DNA of 64,000 nucleotides from Bacteroidales bacterium. Its GTDB lineage: Bacteria; Bacteroidota; Bacteroidia; Bacteroidales; JAQUTK01. Each line of letters begins with the position of its first letter. Positions within the stretch are counted from its first letter, which is position 1. The notes below the pieces were generated by a model. That model saw nothing but the letters and a program-made list of their open reading frames with translations, was not told the origin of the DNA and made no database searches. Location: contig JAQUTK010000001.1 in NCBI GenBank assembly GCA_028709785.1, positions 83,845 through 147,844 of the forward strand, given 5' to 3'. The position numbers and the translations under genes were made by a program. Shown here piece after piece: positions 1 through 9,148 of the stretch.

Positions 1-929
1 CCTCAAAGTTAGGCTTTAGCGGAGGAATATTGCCTTACTCTGCATCCGGTTATAATTTCCGTTCATCAGAAACTATCAAGCAGCCGAATGGTTTGAGTAC
101 CGGAATTACTGCTCAACAGGATTATTCCGGTTCAGGAGGCATTTCGCAACTATATGCCGGACTCGGATATTCTATAAAGAAAGATTTATCGGTAGGATTA
201 AATATCAAATATCTTTTTGGATCTGTATCTAATTCGCGTTTAGTCTCATTCCCTGAGAGTTCTTCTATCTATTTCATTAATTACGAAAACAAGATTCAGG
301 TGAATGATTTGAAGTTTGATCTGGGTATGCAATATACCTATCGTCTCAATCAAAGAGAGAACCTGACCTTTGGAGCTGTTTTTAGTCCGGGAAAGAGCAT
401 GCATTCCAGTACCGAATTAAATAAGAGCTATGGCACCGGTTCCACGACCGATACCACTCTCACACTTACTAATAACGGTTCATTTGATTTTCCGAACACC
501 TTAGGGGTTGGACTTTCATATAACAAAGATAACAGAATTAGACTTGCGGCAGATTTTGAATACCAAATGTGGGGGGAAGCACGTTATTACAGTAAGAAAG
601 ATACCCTGAATAACAGAGCGCGTTTGTCATTGGGTGCGGAATACGTTCCCTCATTGATTAGTCGTAATTTATTGAAGTCTATACATTACAGAGCCGGTTT
701 CTCCTGTGAGCAGTCTTATATTAAGGTGAATGGAAATTCTGTTAATGCTTATCGTGCGACAGTCGGTATCGGGATTCCCTACCGCTCTTCAGGATCAATG
801 ATAAATCTGGGATTTGAGTACTCATTAGTACCTTCAACAAGTGTTACCCGGGTTCAGGAAAGAGGTTATAAAGTGACATTGGGTATCTTGTTTAGTGAAC
901 TCTGGTTTAAGAAGAGAGTCTTTAAGTAA
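1..929 (+). CDS. Outer membrane beta-barrel protein (Bacteroidetes OmpP1/FadL-like), 5' end outside window
   Basis: Frame is open upstream of the ORF's TTG at 30 to the window edge (..SKLGFSGGILPYS..). Beta-rich alternating pattern. Sits upstream of TPR/lptC/CBS/PPIase genes. Confidence 0.6.
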   Translation, partial: SKLGFSGGILPYSASGYNFRSSETIKQPNGLSTGITAQQDYSGSGGISQLYAGLGYSIKKDLSVGLNIKYLFGSVSNSRLVSFPESSSIYFINYENKIQVNDLKFDLGMQYTYRLNQRENLTFGAVFSPGKSMHSSTELNKSYGTGSTTDTTLTLTNNGSFDFPNTLGVGLSYNKDNRIRLAADFEYQMWGEARYYSKKDTLNNRARLSLGAEYVPSLISRNLLKSIHYRAGFSCEQSYIKVNGNSVNAYRATVGIGIPYRSSGSMINLGFEYSLVPSTSVTRVQERGYKVTLGILFSELWFKKRVFK

Positions 930-952
930 AAACAATATAAAGTATAAATAAA

Positions 953-2404
953 ATGAGAGTAAAGTTGTTTGCGGCCGGATTGCTTCTAAGTGTAGCAAAT
1001 GGATATGCGCAGAAGGGAGTTGAAGACGGATCCAGATTTGGTCATGGTGAAGACAGTATCCGTTGTGTGGTAAGTTTAAATCAGTTGTCCGGAGATATCA
1101 AATCAGAGAACTATCCGGACGCTGAAAAGAATTTTAATATTGTCTATAGTGAATGTCCGGGATGTTCCGAGAATTTGTATGTACGATATGCACCCAGAAT
1201 TTTTTCGTGGAAAATGAAGAATGAAAAAGATTCTGTGAAGAGAGGGGAAATCCTGAAACAATGGGTTGCTGTGTTTGACAAACAGATTAAGTACTTTGGA
1301 GAGAATGGAAAAAATCCAACAGGATGGATTATCGGAGAGAAAGCTAGAATCTATTTCGGATTTTCTAACCGGACAGATATAAAAGTTGCGAAACAGGCTT
1401 ATGATTGGTTTAAACAATCAATGGAACTTCAGAAAGAGAGAACCGACATTGCTGTTTTAGTTGGACTCATGCAAGCTTCAGATTTTATCCTTAAGAAAGA
1501 AGCTACTCACAAAGAACAGTTTATGAAGGATTTTATGGCGGTAAATTCCATTATCGATGAAATAGAAAAAATGGAGGGTAAGAGAGAAGCCGGACCTGGC
1601 GGACCTGGCGCTCCTGACGGAGTAAGGCCTGATCAGGGAAAAGATAAACCTGAAGGAATGAATCCAAACAGAAGAAACAGCAAACTAGAGGGTTTGACAG
1701 ATGCTAAAGGACTTATTAATCAACTTTTTGCAACAAGCAGTGCGGCTAGTTGTGAGACTCTTGCAGAAATTTATGGCCCTCAAGTAGAGGCCAATAAAAC
1801 CAATGGAGAGTTTCTAAGCCAGGTAATTCGTTTATTGAAGAGATGTAAATGCACTGAAAGCGAACTCTATCTGCAAGTTTCTACTTATATGTTCAAAATT
1901 AAACCTACTGCTGAGTCTGCACAAGGAATGGCTCAACAAGCCTTGAAAAATAAGGACTTTGAAAGTGCAATATCCTACTTCAAGCAAGCGATGTCAATGG
2001 AAGCAAACAATGAGGACAAAGCGGAAGATGCTCATTCTATCGCGCTTCTTTATGCTCAAAATAAACAATACTCTCAGTCGCGTGATTTTGCTCGTCAGGC
2101 AATCGGATTTGCCCGTAACTATGGCAAATCTTACATCTTAATCGGACAGCTCTATGCGATGTCTGCTAAGGGTATTTATCCGGATGATCCCGTGATGCAG
2201 CGCACTGTATATTATGCCGCTTTTGACAAAATGGTGGAAGCTAAACAGGCCGATCCAGGTTGTGCTGCAGAAGCTGACAAATGGATGTCTGAATATCGTC
2301 AACAGTTCCCGAGTAAAGATGATGTCTTTATGCATCCTGAACTTGAATCAGGTAAGGCTATTACAGTTGGAGGTTGGATTCAGGAACGGACAACTGTTCG
2401 CTAA
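953..2404 (+). CDS. Tetratricopeptide-repeat periplasmic protein
   Basis: Signal peptide MRVKLFAAGLLLSVANGYAQ; TPR-like C-terminal helices (AQQALKNKDFESAISYFKQAMSM). Confidence 0.7.
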   Translation: MRVKLFAAGLLLSVANGYAQKGVEDGSRFGHGEDSIRCVVSLNQLSGDIKSENYPDAEKNFNIVYSECPGCSENLYVRYAPRIFSWKMKNEKDSVKRGEILKQWVAVFDKQIKYFGENGKNPTGWIIGEKARIYFGFSNRTDIKVAKQAYDWFKQSMELQKERTDIAVLVGLMQASDFILKKEATHKEQFMKDFMAVNSIIDEIEKMEGKREAGPGGPGAPDGVRPDQGKDKPEGMNPNRRNSKLEGLTDAKGLINQLFATSSAASCETLAEIYGPQVEANKTNGEFLSQVIRLLKRCKCTESELYLQVSTYMFKIKPTAESAQGMAQQALKNKDFESAISYFKQAMSMEANNEDKAEDAHSIALLYAQNKQYSQSRDFARQAIGFARNYGKSYILIGQLYAMSAKGIYPDDPVMQRTVYYAAFDKMVEAKQADPGCAAEADKWMSEYRQQFPSKDDVFMHPELESGKAITVGGWIQERTTVR

Positions 2405-2412
2405 AAATCTGA

Positions 2413-3042
2413 ATGGATAAAGATACCGGTAATACAATAATAAAGAGCATAACAGCGGCTTTCCTTGCCGTTGTTGTGCTTCTTTCATTTGCGTCCTGTA
2501 GGGAAGAGAAGAAAGAGTTTATCCCTTCTTTCACGAACAAAGACAGTGTCCCGGTTATGGATACTCGCGGAATGTCAATGCTGATCTCTGATTCCGGGAT
2601 AACCCGTTACCGCCTTAAAGCTCAGGTGTGGCAAGTCTATGATAGACAAAAGGATCCCTACTGGTTTTTCCCCAATGGCGTTTATGTGGAGCAGTTTGAT
2701 TCATTATTAAATGTTGAAGCCAGTATAGAAGGTGATACTTGCTGGTATTATACCGATGCCAAGTTGTGGGAGCTTCGTGGTCATGTGAAGGTGATGAACC
2801 GGAAAGGTGAAAAGTTTACCGGGGAAGAGCTGTTCTGGAATGAAAAAGCCCATTTTGTTTATTCCAACAAACTGATGATGGTTGAAAGTGATAGTTCTTA
2901 TGTATATGGCTACGGGTTTGAATCTGATCAGAGTATGACCGATTATCATATCAAAAATCCGCATAAGGGTGAACTTTACTATGTAGCCGATTCTATATCA
3001 GAAGTACAGAACGATTCTATTTCCGCGAATACAAAGCAATGA
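2413..3042 (+). CDS. lptC: LPS export ABC transporter periplasmic protein LptC
   Basis: Lipoprotein-like N-terminus (LLSFASC) and OstA/LptC-like repeats (..AKLWELRGHVKVMNRKGEKFTGEELFWNEK..). Confidence 0.75.
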   Translation: MDKDTGNTIIKSITAAFLAVVVLLSFASCREEKKEFIPSFTNKDSVPVMDTRGMSMLISDSGITRYRLKAQVWQVYDRQKDPYWFFPNGVYVEQFDSLLNVEASIEGDTCWYYTDAKLWELRGHVKVMNRKGEKFTGEELFWNEKAHFVYSNKLMMVESDSSYVYGYGFESDQSMTDYHIKNPHKGELYYVADSISEVQNDSISANTKQ

Positions 3043-4298
3043 ATATAACGATCGTACTCATAGTCATCTCGCTCCTGTTTTCAGCTCTTTTTTCCGGAAT
3101 AGAGATTGCTTTTGTTTCTTCCAACAAGCTCCGTTTTGAGTTGGATAAACAGCAAAAGAATCTTACCAGTTATCTGCTGAGCTTTTTTTATAAGAATCCG
3201 AATCAGTTTATTTCCACCATGCTGGTTGGTAATAATATCGCATTGGTTATCTATGGTATTCAGATGGCCATTCTGCTTGAACCTCCTTTGAGAAATCTGA
3301 TACCAAGTGATACAGTGATTGTAACGGTACAAACAATCATTTCCACCCTTATCATACTTGTTACAGCTGAGTTTCTTCCGAAAACCCTTTTCCGGATTAA
3401 TCCCAACTTCTCATTGAAGTTTTTCTCTTTTCCGATTCTTGTCATGTATGTCATTCTCTATCCATTTTCGATCCTCACTTCACTTGCCTCAAAAATGTTT
3501 TTGCGATTGATGGGAGTTCGTCTGGTCAATCATACAGCAGACCGGACTATCAATAAGGTTGATCTGGATTATTTCATCCAGTCCACAATCGATCAGTCTG
3601 AACAGAAAGAGTTAGATACTGAAGTCAAGATGTTTCAAAATGTGCTAGACTTTTCCAATGTCAAACTTCGCGATTGCATGGTTCCCCGTACTGAATTGAT
3701 TTCTGTTGAGTACAATACTTCGTTGAGTGAATTGATGCATGAGTTTGTAGAGACCGGAATGTCAAAGATACTTGTCTATAAAGACAACATAGATAACATA
3801 GTTGGTTATATTCACTCTTCTGAGATGTTTTCAAAGCCCAAGAGCTGGATACAACACATCATGCCGGTGCCTATTGTTCCGGAAACGATGGCAGCCAACA
3901 AACTGATGAAGCTGATGATGAATGAAAAGAAGAGTATGGCGGTTGTTGTGGATGAGTTTGGAGGAGTAAGCGGCGTTGTTACGCTTGAAGATTTGGTCGA
4001 AGAGATACTTGGAGATATTAATGACGAGCATGACACCAAGAATTTTGTCGCAAAGAAAGTCGGCACGAATGAATATGTCCTGTCCGGAAGAATTGAGATT
4101 GACTTCCTCAATGAAAAATTTGGGTTGGATATACCGGAAGGGGATGATTATTTAACAATTGCTGGTTATATTCTGCATCATTATCAGAAAATACCAAAGA
4201 TCAATGAATCTGTGGAAATCAATAAGTTTACATTCAAAGTAATCAAGGCAACGAATACAAAAATCGAATTAGTGAGACTGAAAGTGACCGGAAAGTAA
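3039..4298 (+). CDS. Hemolysin/CNNM family protein with CBS pair and CorC_HlyC C-terminal domain
   Basis: N-terminal DUF21 transmembrane region, CBS motifs (DCMVPRTELISVE; VVDEFGGVSGVVTLEDLVEEILGDI). Start overlaps lptC stop. Confidence 0.9.
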   Translation: MNITIVLIVISLLFSALFSGIEIAFVSSNKLRFELDKQQKNLTSYLLSFFYKNPNQFISTMLVGNNIALVIYGIQMAILLEPPLRNLIPSDTVIVTVQTIISTLIILVTAEFLPKTLFRINPNFSLKFFSFPILVMYVILYPFSILTSLASKMFLRLMGVRLVNHTADRTINKVDLDYFIQSTIDQSEQKELDTEVKMFQNVLDFSNVKLRDCMVPRTELISVEYNTSLSELMHEFVETGMSKILVYKDNIDNIVGYIHSSEMFSKPKSWIQHIMPVPIVPETMAANKLMKLMMNEKKSMAVVVDEFGGVSGVVTLEDLVEEILGDINDEHDTKNFVAKKVGTNEYVLSGRIEIDFLNEKFGLDIPEGDDYLTIAGYILHHYQKIPKINESVEINKFTFKVIKATNTKIELVRLKVTGK

Positions 4299-4399
4299 TT
4301 ATTTTATAAAAAATACTTTTCAATCTCTTCCTTTTTTGTAACTTCGCCCCTTGATTTTTGCTTTTATTTGAAATAATATAATATAGACTATACTTTAAG

Positions 4400-6535
4400 A
4401 TGGCAACATTAGAAAAAATGAGAAGTAAAGCCGGACTGCTTGTCGGTGTGGTAGGTTTGGCGCTGTTTGCATTTGTTATCGGCGATTTTTTAAATTCGGG
4501 ATCGGGATTCTGGAGAGAGTCTCAGGAGGTAATCGGAAAAGTGGACGGTGAAAAGTTTACGGTGTACGAATATGAACAAAAAGTACAGGAGATGACAGAT
4601 GTCTATAAGATTCAGTACGGTGACGGAAATATTAACGATGAGATCAACAGTCAGATACGCAAGAGCGTGTGGGATGAAATGGTTAACGAACGATTGTTTG
4701 CTGCGCAAACAGAAAAGATCGGTATGACCGTGACTCCTGAAGAGCTGTTTGATATGGTGAACGGAGAGGATGTATATCCTTTGATCCAACAAATGCCTAT
4801 GTTTCGTAATCCGCAGACCGGTCAGTTTGACAAAGATGCTCTTCTGAACTTTCTGCAGACAATACAAGCGACAGATTTATCCCAATATGGCGCTGAAGGT
4901 GCTCAACAAATCGCTCAATACAAAAAGTACTGGCTTTTCTATGAGAAACTGATAAAGAAAGCCCGTTTGTCTGAGAAATACGGAGCACTCTTCGGAAAAG
5001 CTCTGAGCGCTAATGAACTGGAGGGAGAATCTTCTCTGAAAGACCGTTCATTGAGTGTGGATTTTGTATATGCTGTTCAGCCTTATGCATCCATACCTGA
5101 TTCAACAATCAAGATCAATGATTCAGATGTAGAAAAGCTGTATAAATCACGTTTGCAGCGTTATAAAACTCTTCCCTATCGTACAGTTAAGTTTATGGCT
5201 GTAGATATTCGTCCAAGTGAAAGCGATTACAAAGAGGTAGAAGATAAAATCAATAAGGCAAAACCTGAGTTTGAAACGGCAAGTGATGTTGCTGCTGTGG
5301 TTGCAGAAAATTCAGATGTTCCCTATGTGGATGCTTTTGTTCCATACACACAGCTTGATGCTAAGACGCTGGCTTTTGTTCAAAGTGCAACTCCGGGTTC
5401 TGTCGAAGGTCCTACATTTGCTGACGATACCTATACCATGATGCGTTTAATGGGAACTACCACTGCGCCGGACTCATTGAAACTGCGTCATATTTATCTT
5501 CAGAGAGCTGATGAAGCAAAAACAAATGCATTGGCTGATAGTTTGATGGATGTATTAAAGAAGGGTGGTAATTTTGATTCACTTTGCACACAGTTCTCTT
5601 TGGCAAGCACAAAAGAGCAGGGCGGTGAAATCGGTTGGATGACAGAAACAGCTGCTGTTTCAGCTTTGGGCAAAGAGACAACAAATGCCATTTTGTCCGC
5701 AGGTTTGAATGAATACATCAAATCTCCATCTGCTAATGGCGTTTCTATCTTTCAGGTAACTGAAAAAACAGCACCTGTACAGAAAGCAAAAGTGGCTACT
5801 ATTGCGATGAAGGTTTCTCCTAGCTCACGTACGTACAGCAAGCTTTACAACGAAATTAACCAGATGATTGCTTCTTCCAAAAACAATCTTGATACATTGG
5901 AGTCAAAAGCAGCGAAGAGTGGCTATTACTTCCAGATTGATAATATGGTTACCACTGAGACAGATCTGATTGCCAATTTGAAAGACTCCAGAAAGATTGT
6001 TCGCTGGGCTTTTGAAAATGAAGTCGGTGCTATTTCTGATATTTATGATTGTGGAACCCGTTTTGCTGTAGCTTCTGTCACAGAAGTGAATGATAAGGGA
6101 TATATGCCACTAACCAATGTCGCTTCTTCTTTAAAAATGGAACTGTTAGCAGACAAGAAAGCTGAAAAGATGATTGCTGACCTTTCTTCCAAGAAGTTTG
6201 CAACCATCGCTGAGGCAGCTTCTGTAATGTCTTCTAAAGTAGATACCGCTAAGTTTGTAACCTTTGCAACCCGTCAGATCACAGGCCTTGGTGCTGAAGC
6301 TGCTTTGATTGGTGCTGCACCTGTAAGTAAAGAGAATACAATTACCGGACCGATTAAAGGTAGAAACGGTGTCTATATGATCAACGTGTTCAAAAAGGTT
6401 GAGAATCCAATCGGTGATATTGATATGGAAAAGAAAGGTCTTAACATGTCTCTGCAAAGTCGTATCGGTTATCAGTTGGTTCCGGTGCTGAAGGAGAAGA
6501 AAGAGGTTGAAGACTTCCGTATCCGCTTCTTCTAA
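4400..6535 (+). CDS. Peptidylprolyl isomerase (PpiD/SurA_N-type, membrane anchored)
   Basis: MATLEKMRSKAGLLVGVVGLALFAFVIGDF anchor; parvulin motif LRHIYLQ...GGNFDSLCTQFS...KEQGGEIGWM. Confidence 0.9.
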   Translation: MATLEKMRSKAGLLVGVVGLALFAFVIGDFLNSGSGFWRESQEVIGKVDGEKFTVYEYEQKVQEMTDVYKIQYGDGNINDEINSQIRKSVWDEMVNERLFAAQTEKIGMTVTPEELFDMVNGEDVYPLIQQMPMFRNPQTGQFDKDALLNFLQTIQATDLSQYGAEGAQQIAQYKKYWLFYEKLIKKARLSEKYGALFGKALSANELEGESSLKDRSLSVDFVYAVQPYASIPDSTIKINDSDVEKLYKSRLQRYKTLPYRTVKFMAVDIRPSESDYKEVEDKINKAKPEFETASDVAAVVAENSDVPYVDAFVPYTQLDAKTLAFVQSATPGSVEGPTFADDTYTMMRLMGTTTAPDSLKLRHIYLQRADEAKTNALADSLMDVLKKGGNFDSLCTQFSLASTKEQGGEIGWMTETAAVSALGKETTNAILSAGLNEYIKSPSANGVSIFQVTEKTAPVQKAKVATIAMKVSPSSRTYSKLYNEINQMIASSKNNLDTLESKAAKSGYYFQIDNMVTTETDLIANLKDSRKIVRWAFENEVGAISDIYDCGTRFAVASVTEVNDKGYMPLTNVASSLKMELLADKKAEKMIADLSSKKFATIAEAASVMSSKVDTAKFVTFATRQITGLGAEAALIGAAPVSKENTITGPIKGRNGVYMINVFKKVENPIGDIDMEKKGLNMSLQSRIGYQLVPVLKEKKEVEDFRIRFF

Positions 6536-6536
6536 G

Positions 6537-6605
6537 TAACAACCAGATATAAATAGAAAGGGCCATCCGCATTGGATGGCCCTTTCTATTTATATCTGGT
6601 TGTTA
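6537..6605. terminator. Bidirectional terminator: 32-bp perfect inverted repeat with 5-nt loop
   Basis: taacaaccagatataaatagaaagggccatcc (6537-6568) and its exact reverse complement (6574-6605) between convergent genes. Confidence 0.9.
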
Positions 6606-7670
6606 TTCGAGAGTGATTGTATAATTGTCATACGACTCGTTGCGCCATGCATATTGTTGCGTTGTAGGAGATACAGCAAACAGGGGTGAGAAGGTACGCA
6701 CTTTCAGGGTTTTCCCATCGGGCATGAACTCCAGTATTCTCAACCATCCTTCTCCACCATTACCATGCCATCCGCCACCCGCAGTTTGGGCGTTAAACAT
6801 CATTTGAGCAACCGTTTTGCCGGCTACGTTTTTATCTTCCCGATAGGATACATTCTTTTCATATCCCGCTATGGCAGCAGAGTGGCCGCACAATACCATC
6901 CTCATATTCTCACACGGGAAGATCGCCTTTTCCCATATCGCCTTTCCATAATTTGCCGGAGTTACCTTATAGCCTTCTTTTTCGATAACAGATCCGTCAC
7001 ACTCCATGTATGAATGAGTCAGGAAGATCGCTTTGTGATTCTTGTATTCAGGTTTGCTGCAAAGCTCTTTTGCCCAGGAAAGAACCTCGTCTCTGGGAGC
7101 AAATTCCGCACAGATGATCAGCAGTTTTCCCCAACTCTCAGACGTAACCTCATAGGCTGCATTTTCCAGTGTCGGGACTCCGAAGGCATTGTTGCACACA
7201 CTTACCAGCGAAGTACGCCAGCAACTGTTCCGATCGGAAGGAAAATAGTCCGGGAACCGGCTCTGTCTGTTTTCCGCACTTTCATATCCATAGTCATGAT
7301 TTCCGGTCGCGATCATATAAGGAACCTTCTGATCCAACCGCTCAAAAGCATGTGAAATGTTTTTCCACATCTCTGTACTTGTCTGATTACCATTGACACC
7401 ATGAGGTATCAACCTGTTGTTTTGTTCCACGAGATCGCCGGTGCAGAGTACCGCTTTGATGTTAAGAGGATTCACATTGTGAGCTACCCATCCCAACATC
7501 AGGTCAAAGATGCCCTGGTTATAATCAAACTTGTTGTAAGTTTGCGGGTCGGGTAAGAGGATCATTGAAAAAGAATGTGGATCAGATAGTTTTACTTTCT
7601 CTTGCGCCGAGGCAAAAGACAAAAACATATATCCTAAACAAAAGGAAATGAACAAAAATCTTTTTTTCAT
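6603..7670 (-). CDS. Secreted calcineurin-like metallophosphoesterase
   Basis: Signal peptide; LLPDPQTY, CTGDLVEQN, ATGNHDYGYE, LTHSYME, LCGHSA metallophosphoesterase motifs. Confidence 0.88.
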   Translation of the reverse strand: MKKRFLFISFCLGYMFLSFASAQEKVKLSDPHSFSMILLPDPQTYNKFDYNQGIFDLMLGWVAHNVNPLNIKAVLCTGDLVEQNNRLIPHGVNGNQTSTEMWKNISHAFERLDQKVPYMIATGNHDYGYESAENRQSRFPDYFPSDRNSCWRTSLVSVCNNAFGVPTLENAAYEVTSESWGKLLIICAEFAPRDEVLSWAKELCSKPEYKNHKAIFLTHSYMECDGSVIEKEGYKVTPANYGKAIWEKAIFPCENMRMVLCGHSAAIAGYEKNVSYREDKNVAGKTVAQMMFNAQTAGGGWHGNGGEGWLRILEFMPDGKTLKVRTFSPLFAVSPTTQQYAWRNESYDNYTITLE

Positions 7671-7805
7671 GGTTTGATTAATTAAGTTTGAAGTTGCAAG
7701 TTAGCGAATAAGGATGATATTCGAAAACATCTATAAGGATGAAAAAATCTTTATATCGGTCTGATCAATAAGTGGAAAAGAATTCTGAGTTGCCGCTTTT
7801 GAGTT

Positions 7806-8879
7806 TTAATCAAGAGTAATAAAGAAGTCGTCAAACTTCTCTTTGCGCCATGCGAATTTCATCGTTGTGGGTGAACATGCAAACAAGGGAGAGAAGGTAC
7901 GCACATGTATGGTTTTTCCGTCGGGCAGAAATTCGAGGATCCGTAGCCAACCATCGCCTCCGTTTCCGTTCCATCCGCCTCCATTAGCTTGTGCATTGAA
8001 AAACATCTGAGCTACTATCTTTCCAGAGGCATTTTTATCTTCCCTGAAAGCGGTGTTCGCTTTGAAATCATCAGGAGCGGCATAGTGTCCGCAGAGAACC
8101 AATCTTACGTTTTCAGAAGGATAAATTACTTTTTCCCAGATTGCTCTTCCGAAATTCCAGAAAGCTTTGTCCTCTCCCTCATGCTCAACGATTGCGCCGT
8201 CTCCTGCCATGTAGGAGTGAGTCAGAAGGATTACTTTATGATCCTTGTATTTTTCACATAGATCTTTGGCCCATTTAAGTACTTCATCTCTTGGAGCATA
8301 TTCTGCACTGATGACCAGTAGCTTTCCCCACATATCTGTTTTAATTTCATAAGCTGCATTTTCCAGTGTCTCAAATCCGAAAGCATTCTTGCAAACACTA
8401 ACCAGAGACTTTTTCCAACAACTATTTCTCTCCGGATAAAAATAATTTTGAAATTGAGTATTCCTGTTCTCATTACCTTCATATCCATAATCATGATTGC
8501 CTGTGCAAATGATGTAAGGCACTTTGTTGTCGAGTCGTTCAAAGCAACGGGAAACGCTTTCCCACATCTGCCTGCTTGTCTGATTGCCGTTGTTACCTAA
8601 AGGAGGAACACGAGGAACGAGTATTCCGTTTTGTTCTACAAGATCGCCGGTGCAAAGTACGGTTTTGATAGAAAGAGGATCAATACTATTGCAAATCCAC
8701 CCTAGCATCATGTCGAAGATACCCTGATTGTAATCATATTTGATATAGCTTTGTGGATCGGGTAGAAGAATCATTGAAAAAGAGTTCGGATCAGATAGTT
8801 TTACTTTTTCCTGACCGGAAACAAAAGAAGAAAGCATACACCCCAAACAGAGGGAAATGTACAAAATTTGTTTTTTCAT
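7806..8879 (-). CDS. Secreted calcineurin-like metallophosphoesterase (tandem paralog)
   Basis: Same motifs (LLPDPQSY, CTGDLVEQN, CTGNHDYGYE, LTHSYMA, LCGHYA); collinear with 6603-7670 product. Confidence 0.88.
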   Translation of the reverse strand: MKKQILYISLCLGCMLSSFVSGQEKVKLSDPNSFSMILLPDPQSYIKYDYNQGIFDMMLGWICNSIDPLSIKTVLCTGDLVEQNGILVPRVPPLGNNGNQTSRQMWESVSRCFERLDNKVPYIICTGNHDYGYEGNENRNTQFQNYFYPERNSCWKKSLVSVCKNAFGFETLENAAYEIKTDMWGKLLVISAEYAPRDEVLKWAKDLCEKYKDHKVILLTHSYMAGDGAIVEHEGEDKAFWNFGRAIWEKVIYPSENVRLVLCGHYAAPDDFKANTAFREDKNASGKIVAQMFFNAQANGGGWNGNGGDGWLRILEFLPDGKTIHVRTFSPLFACSPTTMKFAWRKEKFDDFFITLD

Positions 8880-9148
8880 GATTTAATTGTTTACGATTGA
8901 AGCTGCAAGTTAGTGAATAAGGACGATACTTGAAAACTTCTCAATCAATTCGTTATGAATTGATTTGCATTTAAATTCTTTAACCACAAAAAAACGTCCT
9001 CTTTTGGTGATAGTTGTATATTTGCAAAAATTATGTGAAAACGAAAGTAGAATCAGCCTTTTTTAAAGTTTCCGGCGATCTGCTCTTCTTCTTTTTGATG
9101 TAAAAGAGTACCATAATACAACAGGAAATACCTAATAATAAGATAAGA

